In this document: piece by piece, positions 9,243 to 18,495 of the stretch
Layout of the letters: each line of letters starts with the position of its first letter
Position numbering within the stretch: position 1 is the first letter of the stretch
Source of the DNA: DASXMT01 sp963781305
GTDB taxonomy: Bacteria > Actinomycetota > Acidimicrobiia > Acidimicrobiales > RAAP-2
NCBI GenBank assembly: GCA_963781305.1
Contig: CAWAFL010000013.1
Location: 866,932 to 930,931, forward strand
Length of the DNA: 64,000 nt
Direction: 5' to 3'
Notes under the pieces: generated by a model
What the model was told of the DNA's origin: nothing
Seen by the model: the letters and a program-made list of their open reading frames with translations, nothing else
The model's database searches: none
Made by a program: the position numbers and the translations under genes

Positions 9243-10262
9243 ATGAGCCTCATTTCGCAGGTGGGCATCTCCCTGCCCCTCACCGCTGACGTGGCGAGTT
9301 CGGCGGACTTTCTGGACGAGGTGATCGAGGAGGTCCAGGTAGCGGAGGAATCCGGCTTCGGCATCTGCATGATCCCCGAGCACCGTCAAGGACCGGACGT
9401 CGGTCTTGGTGCGCCGCTGACGGTATCAGCTGCGATTGTTGCGGCTACGAGCCGGATTGCCGTGGCGACCGGGGTCGTGCTGGCCTCAACGCACCACCCC
9501 GTCCACTTGGCCGAACAAGTGGTCACCTTGGACAACCTGGCGCGAGGCAGGTTCGTCCTTGGCGTCGGCGCTGGTTACGTGGCGAGCGACTTCAACCCGT
9601 TCAATCTTCCCCTCGAGGGCAGGACATCACGCCTGGAGGAGGTGATGGAGGGCCTCCGTCTCCTCTTGGGCAATGAGTCGGCGTCGTACGAAGGTAGGAG
9701 CCTTTCCTTCCCGGAAGTGCGCGTCAGGCCTCTGCCCTTTACGGCTCCGAGGCCACCGATCTGGCTCGGCGCTTGGTCCCAGAAGGGTATCGAGCGGGCT
9801 GCGCGTTTAGCCGACGGCTGGATCGCTGATCCAATCCGCAGCACCGGCGAGGTCGCCGAGATGGCGGAGGCCTACCGGGCCGAGTGTGCACGGATCGGCA
9901 AGGAGGGCACGGTCACCGTAATGCGTGAGGCTTGGGTTGACGAGGATGACGAGCGGGCCCGCCAAGCGTTCCCGCAGGTAATCGAACCAATCTTCCGCTA
10001 CTACCGCCGTCGCGGTGCCGTGACCGAGGGGCCTTCTGATGGCAGCGGGGTCGACTTCGATGTCCTTGCCGATCGAATGGTGTTCGGATCGCCCCAGACG
10101 TGTGCCCGTCTGATCCAGAAGGTGCTCACAGAGACAGGGGCGGATCGAGTGGTGCTCCACCTAAGGCACCCTTCGGGTCCCGGCCACATTCGTACCGTCG
10201 AGGGCATCCGAAACCTAGGCGACGCCTTGGCCCGCGCTTCCATCGGTCCCCCTGGCAAATGA
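9243..10262 (+). CDS. LLM-class (luciferase-like) flavin/F420-dependent oxidoreductase
   Basis: About 339 residues from ATG 9243; longer starts add a low-quality leader. The (beta/alpha)8 family signature is visible: VGISLPLTADVAS, ASTHHPVHLAEQVVTLDNLA, GRFVLGVGAGYVASDFNPF and a mid-protein RPPIWLGAWSQKGIERAARL. Such proteins use F420 or FMNH2 to reduce substrates or hydroxylate them, as in limonene or alkanal monooxygenases. Whether it is F420- or FMN-dependent cannot be told by eye. It is the first of two LLM genes in the plus-strand run of the catabolic block. Confidence 0.85.
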   Translation: MSLISQVGISLPLTADVASSADFLDEVIEEVQVAEESGFGICMIPEHRQGPDVGLGAPLTVSAAIVAATSRIAVATGVVLASTHHPVHLAEQVVTLDNLARGRFVLGVGAGYVASDFNPFNLPLEGRTSRLEEVMEGLRLLLGNESASYEGRSLSFPEVRVRPLPFTAPRPPIWLGAWSQKGIERAARLADGWIADPIRSTGEVAEMAEAYRAECARIGKEGTVTVMREAWVDEDDERARQAFPQVIEPIFRYYRRRGAVTEGPSDGSGVDFDVLADRMVFGSPQTCARLIQKVLTETGADRVVLHLRHPSGPGHIRTVEGIRNLGDALARASIGPPGK

Positions 10263-10379
10263 GCCTGCTCGTCACTGGTGCCGACATGGCCGGTTGAGGG
10301 CTGGGTTGGCCGGTGATAGTTGTCGAAAATGTCCGCGCACCCAGTGATGTCTTCATTCAATCAGCAAGGGAAGAACCAT

Positions 10380-11414
10380 ATGTATCTGGAGCTGAGAGTC
10401 GGGGGAACACCGACCTGGGACGGCGCCACGTCGATCGCTCAACTAGCCGAGCGAGCCGGCATATCGGGGCTAATGTTTCCAGAGACCTCGCAGGCGCCGT
10501 GGATGACGATGGCCTTCGCAGGGCGGGCAACAGAGCGACTCCAGCTTTCGACGGGTGTTGCCACGGCTTTTACACGCAGTCCCATGGTTACCGCCTGCGA
10601 AGCCTGGGAAATGGCAAGAAATACCCGAGGCCGGTTCCGGCTCGGTCTCGGCAGCCAAGTCAAGGCGCATGTCGAACGTCGCTACGGTGCCGAGTTTGAC
10701 CCGCCCGGCCCCCGTCTCAGGGACTACGTCAAGGCGGTGAAGGCGTGCTTCGGGGCCTTTCGGCAGGAAGAGCCACTTCGCCACGAGGGCCCGTACTACG
10801 GTCTCACCCTCTTACCGGAGGATTGGACGCCAAAGCCACATCCCTACGGGGACATCAAGGTCGACATCTCCGCAGTGAACCAGTGGATGTGCAAGATGGC
10901 GGGCGAAGTGGCAGATGGTATTCACGTTCATCCCCTCCACTCGGGTGACTACCTGCATAGCCGTCTCCTTCCAGCTGTGTCGGACGGGGCCGAAACATCG
11001 GGCCGGCGTATGAACGACATCGAGCTCAGCGTTTTAGCATTCATCGTGCCAGGTGACACACCAGAGGAGCGGGAGCCTTTGCTAAATAGGGTGCGCTACC
11101 AGATCGCCTTCTACGGATCGACTAAGAACTACGCATTCCAGTTCGATGATCTGGGATTCGAGGGAACATCGGCGAGGCTCAACAACCTATTCAAGTCGGG
11201 CGATCTAGAGGGTATGGCGGCTACGATCACCGACGAGATCCTGGATCATTTCGCCGTGGTAGGTCGTTGGGACGAAATAGCCGATCGGCTGGTCGAGCGA
11301 TACAGACCCATGGCTACGCGGGTGGTCGCTTACCACGCTGCCGAAACCATAGCCGAGGATCCTGAGTCTGCCGGCCGGTGGGGCGAGATTGCTAAGGCCC
11401 TCGAGAAAGCCTGA
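10380..11414 (+). CDS. LLM-class F420-dependent oxidoreductase (TIGR03617-like)
   Basis: About 344 residues from ATG 10380, chosen because AAGGGAAG precedes it at good spacing. Motifs: GTPTWDGATSIAQLAERAG, STGVATAFTRSP and GRFRLGLGSQVKAHVERRYG, and the central KVDISAVNQWMCKMAGEVAD. The same architecture occurs in the protein at 25085-26092, with which it shares 'LGLGSQ.K.H.E.R' and the late 'Q.AFYGST' segment, so both belong to one subfamily of actinobacterial F420-dependent enzymes. The SDR gene follows after 14 bases. Confidence 0.85.
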   Translation: MYLELRVGGTPTWDGATSIAQLAERAGISGLMFPETSQAPWMTMAFAGRATERLQLSTGVATAFTRSPMVTACEAWEMARNTRGRFRLGLGSQVKAHVERRYGAEFDPPGPRLRDYVKAVKACFGAFRQEEPLRHEGPYYGLTLLPEDWTPKPHPYGDIKVDISAVNQWMCKMAGEVADGIHVHPLHSGDYLHSRLLPAVSDGAETSGRRMNDIELSVLAFIVPGDTPEEREPLLNRVRYQIAFYGSTKNYAFQFDDLGFEGTSARLNNLFKSGDLEGMAATITDEILDHFAVVGRWDEIADRLVERYRPMATRVVAYHAAETIAEDPESAGRWGEIAKALEKA

Positions 11415-11428
11415 GAGAGGAATATGCG

Positions 11429-12202
11429 TTGGGACTACTAGATAATCGGGTAGCCGTGGTAACGGGATCAGCACAAGGAATTGGCGAGGCGATCGCGCGA
11501 AACTTCGCACGGGAGGGTGCTCGGACGGTGATTGCCGACATCAACGGACCATCTGCACGAGACGTTGCCGTGGCCATCAGTTCCAGTGGCACACCTTCGA
11601 TCTCGGTCCCCTGCGACGTGAGCAAGGAAGCTGATGTTGACGAAGTTATACGGCGCTGCATTGAAGAGTTCGGCTCAGTCGATGTCATGGTCAACAATGC
11701 CGGGATTGCACGCGATGCCACGCTTCGAAACATGACTCTCGAAGACTTTCGACTGGTCATTGACGTCCACCTACAAGGGGCATGGCTAGGCACGCGGGCG
11801 GCCGCCGCGGTGATGCGTGGGCAAGGGAACGGATCGATCATCAACATGTCCTCGCTAGTGGGCAAGGTCGGTAACGTGGGGCAGACGAACTATTCCGCGG
11901 CCAAAGCTGGCATAGTGGGACTCTCCAAAGCCGCAGCAAAGGAACTGGCACATGTGGGTATTCGCGTGAACGCAATTCTGCCGGGGCTGGTTCGTACGAC
12001 TATGTCTGACGTCATCCGGCCGACCATGCGTGCTGCAATGTTGGAAGGGATACCGATGGGTCGGGCGGCCGAAGTAGAGGAAGTTGCAAAGGTTGCCCTG
12101 TTCTTGGCCTCGGATCTCTCATCCTATTTGACGGGAACCGCTATTGACGTTGCGGGAGGTTGCAATGATTTCCCTATTCCCTCTTCCAGGCCGCGACAGT
12201 GA
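11429..12202 (+). CDS. Short-chain dehydrogenase/reductase, FabG-like
   Basis: 257 residues, TTG start at 11429 with GAGAGAGG eight bases upstream. The classical SDR features are all intact: TGSAQGIGEA, NNAGIARDATL, IINMSSLVGK with the catalytic Ser, and YSAAKAGIVG with Tyr and Lys; it ends with YLTGTAIDVAGG. Probably oxidises a secondary alcohol or reduces a ketone in the pathway. Tight spacing after the LLM gene suggests one transcript. This is the only SDR in the block with both an intact reading frame and a full catalytic triad. Confidence 0.9.
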   Translation: MGLLDNRVAVVTGSAQGIGEAIARNFAREGARTVIADINGPSARDVAVAISSSGTPSISVPCDVSKEADVDEVIRRCIEEFGSVDVMVNNAGIARDATLRNMTLEDFRLVIDVHLQGAWLGTRAAAAVMRGQGNGSIINMSSLVGKVGNVGQTNYSAAKAGIVGLSKAAAKELAHVGIRVNAILPGLVRTTMSDVIRPTMRAAMLEGIPMGRAAEVEEVAKVALFLASDLSSYLTGTAIDVAGGCNDFPIPSSRPRQ

Positions 12203-12808
12203 CACATTCGGTCTCGCGCGTCTAGCTTGCACTGACACACTCACGAAGGGGCCGATCCACTATGGGGAAGGTGGTCCGGATCCGAGTACGTCAAGTGGTC
12301 CGCCAGAAGCTTCGTCGAGCGCAAGATCGCCCACTCGTCCGCTGGTCCTGAGGCGGTCGGCATGCATGCGTGCGGGGTCGCCGAGGGTTCTCCACCGACG
12401 TCGAGATCCGGGCCGGCCCCGTCAATCCTGGCCTACCTCGCGTCCTGGGTCTGGCATTCGACGGCCCTCGATGGAGGCTTGCCGGAGGCAAAGGGACCCT
12501 CAAGGCCCCCACAAACGGTCATGGGCGCCGAAAGAAGTCCTGCTCCAGGGCGTCGGAGGCCCAAGTATGTGGCAACCGGTGTTATTCACCAGGTTGATTG
12601 CCAGAAGGGGCGACCGCTTGACACCGGAATGGAGCGCTCGCTATATTCTTAATTCGACTCTACACCTCGCAACAAGTACCGGGACCAGACCGGAGGGCTA
12701 TGGGGACGAGGGGACGGCGACAAGCCTCATGAGGGATCGGATACCCGCCGATGGGATCAGCCGCTTGTCCCACAGGTTCAGTGACTGATTGAAGGGTGGA
12801 TCGTTTAA
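12203..12808. other. 606-base intergenic region
   Basis: Short overlapping frames occur on both strands, but none has a recognisable family or ribosome-binding site; it may hold remnants of a lost gene. The only clear signal is promoter copy D at 12618-12647, about 160 bases before the amidohydrolase gene. Confidence 0.5.
12618..12647 (+). promoter_or_regulatory. Promoter with GGAGCGCTCG operator in its spacer, copy D
   Basis: TTGACA (12618-12623), an 18-base spacer containing AATGGAGCGCTCGC, then TATATT (12642-12647). This is a near-consensus sigma-70 promoter, and the palindromic element touches the -10, where a bound repressor would block polymerase. It drives the amidohydrolase/dehydrogenase unit. 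Confidence 0.75.
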
Positions 12809-14104
12809 ATGGGTCCGGAAGATCTTATTTTAGTGAGTGTTGATGACCACATCTGCGAGCCGCCGAACATGTTCGATGCGCATGTACCGGCGAAGTACAG
12901 GAAATACGCACCACGCGTAGATACTCACGCCGACGGCTCGCAGCGTTGGTGGTACGGGCAGATCGAGGGTCGCAATGTCGGTATCGCCGCTTCGGCCGGC
13001 AAGCCCAAGGAGATGCTGCACATCGACCCCTCCAACTACTCCGAGATGCGGCCGGGCTGCTACAGCGTCCCGGAGCGGGTGCGCGACCTGGACGCAGGCG
13101 GCGTTCTTGCCGCTCTCAATTTCCCGAACTGGACGGGCTTTGCTGGCCAAGTGCTCAACCAGGGTCCCGACCTCGATGTAAACGAGGTCATGATCAAGGC
13201 CTACAACGACTGGCACATCGACGAGTGGTGCGGGTCTGCCCCGGACCGGTTCATACCCTGCGGGATCCTGCCACTGTTCGACCCCGAGCGGGCCGCCAAG
13301 GAAATCCACCGGTTAGCCGCCAAAGGATGTCATGCGGTGACCTTCACCGAGAACTGGCAGGGCCTACCCGAGGCGCCACAGACCTTTCACTCGAAGCACT
13401 GGGATCCCATCTGGAAGGCATGCGACGAGGAGGGGACTGTCATCTGCTGCCACTTGGGGACTTCGCCCCGTTCGATCACGTTGGCGGAGGGTGATCCGAT
13501 CAGCCTCGTTCCTGGCATGTACTTTCACATCATGTCGATCGCGACGTTCGGTGACTTGATCTGGGCTGACATTTGGGATCGCTTTCCGAACCTTCGGGTG
13601 GCCGTGAGCGAGGGTGACATCGGCTGGATGCCTTACTTCCTCCAGCGAGCCGACCTCGTCGTGGCTGTGCATTCGGCTTGGACCAAGAAGGAGTTCGGTG
13701 AGGGAGGCGCCAAAGCCATATTCGACAAGCACATATTGTGCTGCTTCATCGACGACCGGTTGGGAGTCGAGCTGATCGACAAGCTGAACGTCGACAACGT
13801 GATGTGGGAAAGCGACTATCCCCACGCTGATACGACTTGGCCGAACGGTCCCGAGGCGGCAATACGCAATCTCGAGGGACAATCCATGGAGGTGGTCAAC
13901 AAGATCACCCACGAGAACGCGCTCCGGCACTATCAGTTTGATCCCTTCAAGGGGCGTCCCAAATCGGAATTTACTGTAGGGGCACTGAGGGCCCGAGCCA
14001 CCGACGTCGACGTAGTCACCCACGTCGGACGCAAGCCTCAGGAAAACGAGGCCTCAACGGCCGTATTGGTGCCGGGCGGCTCGCCCGGTCCGAGCGCCGA
14101 TTAG
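12809..14104 (+). CDS. ACMSD-like amidohydrolase (metal-dependent TIM barrel)
   Basis: 431 residues. Features of amidohydrolase_2 / ACMSD-related proteins: VDDHICEPPNMF near the N-terminus (a variant of the DxHxxEP metal motif), ICCHLGTSPRS in the middle, a late SEGDIGWMPYFLQRAD and a closing ESDYPHADTTWP carrying the catalytic Asp. Relatives decarboxylate or hydrolyse cyclic acids, including in steroid and terpenoid pathways. It is first in a unit with the 3-hydroxyacyl-CoA dehydrogenase, under promoter copy D. The exact reaction is unknown. Confidence 0.88.
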   Translation: MGPEDLILVSVDDHICEPPNMFDAHVPAKYRKYAPRVDTHADGSQRWWYGQIEGRNVGIAASAGKPKEMLHIDPSNYSEMRPGCYSVPERVRDLDAGGVLAALNFPNWTGFAGQVLNQGPDLDVNEVMIKAYNDWHIDEWCGSAPDRFIPCGILPLFDPERAAKEIHRLAAKGCHAVTFTENWQGLPEAPQTFHSKHWDPIWKACDEEGTVICCHLGTSPRSITLAEGDPISLVPGMYFHIMSIATFGDLIWADIWDRFPNLRVAVSEGDIGWMPYFLQRADLVVAVHSAWTKKEFGEGGAKAIFDKHILCCFIDDRLGVELIDKLNVDNVMWESDYPHADTTWPNGPEAAIRNLEGQSMEVVNKITHENALRHYQFDPFKGRPKSEFTVGALRARATDVDVVTHVGRKPQENEASTAVLVPGGSPGPSAD

Positions 14105-14241
14105 CTACTTCGACCCGAGAATCTCTTTGAAAGGGGAAGGGATGTTGTTGGATCAAATTTCAGCAGCTAAGGCAGGCGCAGACACCCTGAAGTAACCCCT
14201 TTAGGCGATCACCATGGCCCTCAACTCTCGAGGAGGAATCG

Positions 14242-15132
14242 ATGAAAATTGAACGGATCGGTGTAGTCGGGTGTGGCCTTATGGGCTCAGGCGTGGCGGA
14301 GGCGGCTGCTCGTGCCGGACTGGACGTGCGCGTTGTGGACCTCGACCGCATTGCCGTTGAGAACGGGCGTGATCGAATCGCCACCTCCGTTGGCCGGGCC
14401 CAAAAAGGGGGCAAGCTGGCCGAGGCCGAGGCCTCGGCCGCCCTGGGCCGCATCGAGTACTCCGCCGATATCTGTTCGCTGGCCGATCGCCAGCTCGTCG
14501 TCGAGGCGGTGGTGGAGGCCGAAGCCGAGAAGGTTGCGGTGTTTCAAGTGCTCGACAAGGTTGTAGAAGCGACCGACGCGGTCCTGGCTTCGAACACGTC
14601 GTCTATTCCCATCATGAAGCTCGCAATGGCCACCAGCCGCCCGAGTCAGGTAATCGGGATCCACTTCTTCAATCCCGTGCCGGTTCTACCCCTCGTCGAA
14701 CTGGTCACGTCGTTGCTGACCAGTGACGAGACGACGGCCACGGCGCAACATTTCGCCGCGGACCAGCTTGGCAAGCAGGTGATCAGGTCGCAGGACCGGG
14801 CCGGGTTCATCGTCAACGCCCTTCTCATCCCCTACATTCTCTCGGCGGTCCGCATGCTCGAGTCGGGTTTCGCCACCGCCGACGACATCGATCTGGGCAT
14901 GGTCAAGGGCTGCGCCCATCCAATGGGCCCGCTACGCTTGGCCGACCTCATCGGGCTCGACACCACTATGGCCGTGGCCAACTCCCTCTACGAGGAGTTC
15001 AAGGAGCCGCTGTACGCTCCGCCGCCGCTGCTGGCCCGCATGGTTGAGGCCGGCCTGCTCGGTCGCAAGTCGTCCCGAGGGTTCTATAACTACAAGGAGC
15101 CGTCGATCCCACCAAGGGAGACAGTGCCCTAG
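14242..15132 (+). CDS. 3-hydroxyacyl-CoA dehydrogenase (3-hydroxybutyryl-CoA dehydrogenase type)
   Basis: 296 residues with an excellent ribosome-binding site (GAGGAGGAA) before ATG 14242. Motifs: GVVGCGLMGSGVAEA for NAD, LASNTSSIPI, GIHFFNPVPVLPLVE with the catalytic His, and DRAGFIVNALLIP. It lies 137 bases after the amidohydrolase and probably shares its promoter. It belongs to a more canonical PaaH/Hbd branch than the homologue at 8102-9013, suggesting that the two act on different intermediates. Confidence 0.92.
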   Translation: MKIERIGVVGCGLMGSGVAEAAARAGLDVRVVDLDRIAVENGRDRIATSVGRAQKGGKLAEAEASAALGRIEYSADICSLADRQLVVEAVVEAEAEKVAVFQVLDKVVEATDAVLASNTSSIPIMKLAMATSRPSQVIGIHFFNPVPVLPLVELVTSLLTSDETTATAQHFAADQLGKQVIRSQDRAGFIVNALLIPYILSAVRMLESGFATADDIDLGMVKGCAHPMGPLRLADLIGLDTTMAVANSLYEEFKEPLYAPPPLLARMVEAGLLGRKSSRGFYNYKEPSIPPRETVP

Positions 15133-15540
15133 CAACGGTCTGGTTTTTCAATCAGGTTTGTTGTCGCATTGAACTGATCACTCGTCGATCGGGCCAGCCG
15201 GTCAGGTGGGGGGGCGGGTGCGGTGGTCGATGGCTTCCCGGCGGCGAAGCCTGACGTCTCGACCTCGCCGAGGCGGGTCAGGCAGCCATGTGCGCGCTCG
15301 CTCGGTGGGAAAGTCCCGTCGTCTAGCTAGCTACTTTCCCCTGAAAAACCCGAACTGAATTAAGGCAGCATTCCCCCTTGGAACTCGAGCACCTTGCGCG
15401 CCGACTTCGGCATCGGTTTGAGATTCGGCGCTGTTCGACGGCCGATCGCCTACTCGCGGATGACCAGGGCGGCGATCTTGACCAGGTTGTGGTGAACACG
15501 CCGGGCTCACGCTCATGTCACTACCATACGGCCTTACTCG
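15133..15540. other. 408-base intergenic region with a possible transposase remnant
   Basis: An inverted repeat GGGAAAGT (15307-15314) / ACTTTCCC (15333-15340) could act as a terminator. On the minus strand near 15400-15500, RRVHHNLVKIAALVIRE, then a stop codon, then a basic stretch resemble the C-terminal end of an IS transposase. No intact element or clear terminal repeats are visible. Confidence 0.4.
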
Positions 15541-16776
15541 TTGACACGATTTGTCACCGCTAATACGGTCCCAGCCGTGACCGTGACATCGCCTGACGAG
15601 TTCAACGTGGGATTCGACGAGGAATCGGCCGCGGAGTTGCGGCGACGGCTCCTCCAGGCACGATGGCCCTCTCCGGAGGACGGGATGCCGGAGGACGCCG
15701 GAACGGATGCGCAGGCGCTGCGCGACGTCGTTGCCGCCTGGAGCGAGTTCGACGTACAAGCGTGTGCGCAGAGCCTGAACCGGTTCCACCACGTCCGAGT
15801 CACAGTGGACGGGGAACAGGTCCACGCGGTACACGAGCGGGGAAAGGGACCGCGACCGTTCCCTATTGTCCTCACCCACGGCTGGCCGAGCACGTTCTGG
15901 GAGTACTCGGCGCTCATTCCGCTCCTCACCGACCCCGCGGCGCACGGGGGAGATCCCGAGGACGCGTTCGATGTCATCGCTCCTTCGCTTCCAGGCTATG
16001 GGTTCTCGCAGGTGCCCGCGAGGACGGACTTCGTCGATACCGACGTTGCAGATCGGTGGGCGCGACTTGTCGTCGAAGGTCTCGGGTATCAGCGGTTCGG
16101 CGCTCACGGCACCGACGTCGGCGCTCGCGTCACCGCACGACTCGCCCGGCAGCATCCAGAACGTCTCGTCGGAATCCACCTGGCGGCATTCGGCATGCCG
16201 GCGCCGTCGGGGACGCCAACGGCCGAGGAGGCTGAGTACGTTCGATTCCAAACAGAGTGGCGGGCCAACGAAGGTGCGTACATGGACATCCAGTGGACCA
16301 AACCGCGGACGCTGGGATATGCCCTGACGGACTCGCCGATCGGCCTCGCTGCGTGGTTCCTCGAAAAGTACCAGGCGTGGAGCGACGGTCGAGGTCGGTC
16401 GATCAGTGGACTTCCGCTCGAGTGGATCCTCACGACACTCACCATTTACTGGATGACCGCTACGGCTAACACCTCGTTCAAGCCGTATTACACGATGCGA
16501 CGGTCGCCTCCCCTCCTCGAGGAGGACCGCGTCGAGGTCCCAACCGGGGTCGCAGTGTTCCCCCACGAGCGCGTCCGCATGCCGTCCGCACCGCGATCGC
16601 TCGCCGAGCGCCATTTCAACGTCACGAGGTGGAACGAGTTCCCCGCAGGGGGCATTTTCCAGCTGCCGAACAACCTTCGGTGCTCGCGAACGACCTTCGC
16701 GAGTTCTTCAGACCACTTCGCCGGGGCGATGATCGTGACGGTTAATCCTGGATCCACCGCGCGGGTGGGCCTCTAA
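15541..16776 (+). CDS. Epoxide hydrolase (EHN + alpha/beta hydrolase), C-terminus frameshifted
   Basis: 411 residues as read. The N-terminal epoxide-hydrolase domain (FNVGFDEESAAELRRRLL) is followed by an alpha/beta hydrolase core with the oxyanion loop THGWPSTFWEY, SLPGYGFSQ and GAHGTDVGARV, where the nucleophile is Asp as expected. The expected ending is in another frame: losing one G in the run 16648-16652 converts GGHFPAAEQPSVLANDLREF into GGIFQLPNN and onward. With one G restored the protein ends at TAA 16743-16745. Opening an epoxide to a diol fits the catabolic theme. Confidence 0.87.
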   Translation: MTRFVTANTVPAVTVTSPDEFNVGFDEESAAELRRRLLQARWPSPEDGMPEDAGTDAQALRDVVAAWSEFDVQACAQSLNRFHHVRVTVDGEQVHAVHERGKGPRPFPIVLTHGWPSTFWEYSALIPLLTDPAAHGGDPEDAFDVIAPSLPGYGFSQVPARTDFVDTDVADRWARLVVEGLGYQRFGAHGTDVGARVTARLARQHPERLVGIHLAAFGMPAPSGTPTAEEAEYVRFQTEWRANEGAYMDIQWTKPRTLGYALTDSPIGLAAWFLEKYQAWSDGRGRSISGLPLEWILTTLTIYWMTATANTSFKPYYTMRRSPPLLEEDRVEVPTGVAVFPHERVRMPSAPRSLAERHFNVTRWNEFPAGGIFQLPNNLRCSRTTFASSSDHFAGAMIVTVNPGSTARVGL

Positions 16777-16887
16777 TCAGCTGACCATCCGACGGCCCGC
16801 TAGGTCCAACGCTTCTGCTCGCCCCAGCCCAGCGCTGGCACCCGTAACAATGACGGCGCGCCCGGCAAAATCGATCGGGTCAGTCAA
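16777..16887 (-). pseudogene. Truncated SDR remnant (N-terminal 36 codons)
   Basis: TTG 16887, preceded by AAGGAGG at good spacing, opens a 36-residue frame, LTDPIDFAGRAVIVTGASAG and onward, ending at TGA 16777-16779. It is an SDR N-terminus with the TGxxxGxG nucleotide-binding motif but nothing after the first helix. It abuts the end of the epoxide hydrolase reading exactly, so the junction looks like a deletion or recombination scar. Confidence 0.6.
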
Positions 16888-17004
16888 TGCACCTCCTTGG
16901 CGTTCTTCTCAAGATGTTTTTAGTCTCGGAGTTTGACCTTGGTCGGCATGCCTCTCCCACCGGTCTGACCAGTAGCTCTTTCGATGCCCAATAGTTTTCC
17001 AGAC

Positions 17005-17802
17005 TTATACGGCGAGGTATCCACCGTCCACGGGAAGCGTCGTCCCCGTGATATAAGACGCGTGGTCCGAGCAGAGGAACACGACGGCGCCAGCTATCTC
17101 AGCAGGATCTGCTGATCGGGATGTATGCATGGGTCGAACCTGGCGCCTTTGGCTCGTCACTCCTCAACGTAGTGAGCTCCCTCGAGTTGGCGCCGAGTTC
17201 CGTTGTTGTACGTCCAGGACAGACACAGTTGGCACGGATGTTCCGGTCGGAATATTCCACGGCTATCGACTTGGTGAACTGGAGAACACCACCCTTCGAC
17301 GCGTCGTAAGCGCTCGATTCACCTGCAGCCACGAAGGAGGCCATCGACCCCAACGTGACGACGCTCCCGCCGCCCGCTTCCAAGAGATACGGCAATGTCT
17401 CCTTGACCGTCAGGAAGACACCCGTAAGGTTCACCCTTAGCAGGGTGTTCCATAACTCGATCGTCAGGGCCAACGTCGTACTGGGAACCGATATGGCCGC
17501 CGCCGCAACCAACGGAGTCGAGGCCGCCAATCGTGTGCGCAGCTGTTTCAGCCGCGGCGCGTACGGAGGCCTGATCCCCCACGTCACATGCAATCGCGAT
17601 GGCTTCTCCGCCGTTATCTTCTTATCGAACTGGCCACTGCCTCGGCGGCAGCCAACCGGGCCTCCAGAACGGCGACACTGGCTCCAGCGGCCGCCAATAG
17701 CCTCGCCGTGGCTCCGCCGATGCCCCCGCCAGCGCCCGTTACCAAAGCTCGCCGTCCGACCAGGGCAATCGGCCACACGATCCCGTGTCCGTTCTGGCTC
17801 AT
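17005..17802 (-). pseudogene. SDR gene with at least three frameshifts
   Basis: SDR sections lie in different frames: the N-terminus RRALVTGAGGGIGGATARLL (start ATG 17802), then DVGDQASVRAAAETAAH, then AISVPSTTLALTIELWNTLL through SAYDASKGGVLQFTKSIAVE with the catalytic Tyr/Lys, then the C-terminus YITGTTLPVDGG ending at 17005. Shifts fall near 17614-17625, 17509-17510 and 17107-17116. Together they make one full-length SDR of about 265 residues with an intact catalytic motif. It is either a pseudogene or a badly sequenced stretch. Promoter copy E is about 235 bases upstream. Confidence 0.8.
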
Positions 17803-18495
17803 GGACCGACCGTGCCTTCCGGCCGAGACTTGACAAAGTAATCCAGCGAGGCATCCACAGGGAGCGATAATGGCGGCCTGACAGCCGGATCCAAGGAATA
17901 AGCGCCAGCCAGCCTCCGAACTCCTTGAGGCCGACGAGACGAGACCTCCGTTTTCCGAAGGCTTGATCGGTAAGATTGCAAGTGGCTCCTCTCGGAATCG
18001 AAAGTCACAGGCTGGTCTGCCAAAGAATCGTTGCGGCGTATAGCGGGCGCTCCAGAGGGCGTCAAGAGCCAGTCCTGTCGCGGGCGCGCCTGTTGAGAGC
18101 CGGACTGCCCGTACCTACTGAGTGGCGTCGTCCGATGCGCGGGTATGAACGCGGAGGCGCCAAGTTCACCTACACGAATGTGCGCGGCTACCACTCTCAT
18201 GTTCGCGGTGACGGGCGGCACCGGCGATGTCGTGCACTCCCGGCTGCGGGAAATAACGTCGCAACGGCGGCGGGTCGAGCGTTCGACCGGATGCGTTCGG
18301 GCGGTCCCCCGAAGACGTCGAACACCAAGCCGTGACACTGCGGCGAACGCTTCAATCGCCTTTTCCTGAATGGAACATCGCTCCGCTTCGCCTTCGGACT
18401 GCGTCCAGGCCGGCTATGACGAGTCAGGGGATTCTTGGAGACACTGGCCTTCGAGGCGCATCACCGGAGAGCGCCACCGACACCGCATTACGGTT
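17803..18495. other. Intergenic region of about 690 bases between two SDR genes
   Basis: Open frames exist on both strands (one of 179 codons on the minus strand), but none resembles a known family. The region holds promoter copy E (18037-18065). The stretch 18340-18495 shows nothing recognisable. Confidence 0.45.
18037..18065 (-). promoter_or_regulatory. Promoter with GGAGCGCCCG operator in its spacer, copy E
   Basis: Minus strand: TTGACG (18060-18065), a 17-base spacer containing TGGAGCGCCCGC, then TATACG (18037-18042). Compared with copies B and D the operator has one change (T to C) in its centre. It faces the frameshifted SDR gene. Confidence 0.7.

Noticed and set aside
15331..16614. 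427-codon minus-strand frame over the epoxide hydrolase
   Set aside because: Antisense shadow rich in Arg/Pro/Gly with no recognisable domain; the plus strand carries clear hydrolase motifs.
17799..18338. 179-codon minus-strand frame between the two SDR genes
   Set aside because: No recognisable domain, and it runs through promoter copy E; kept only as intergenic.
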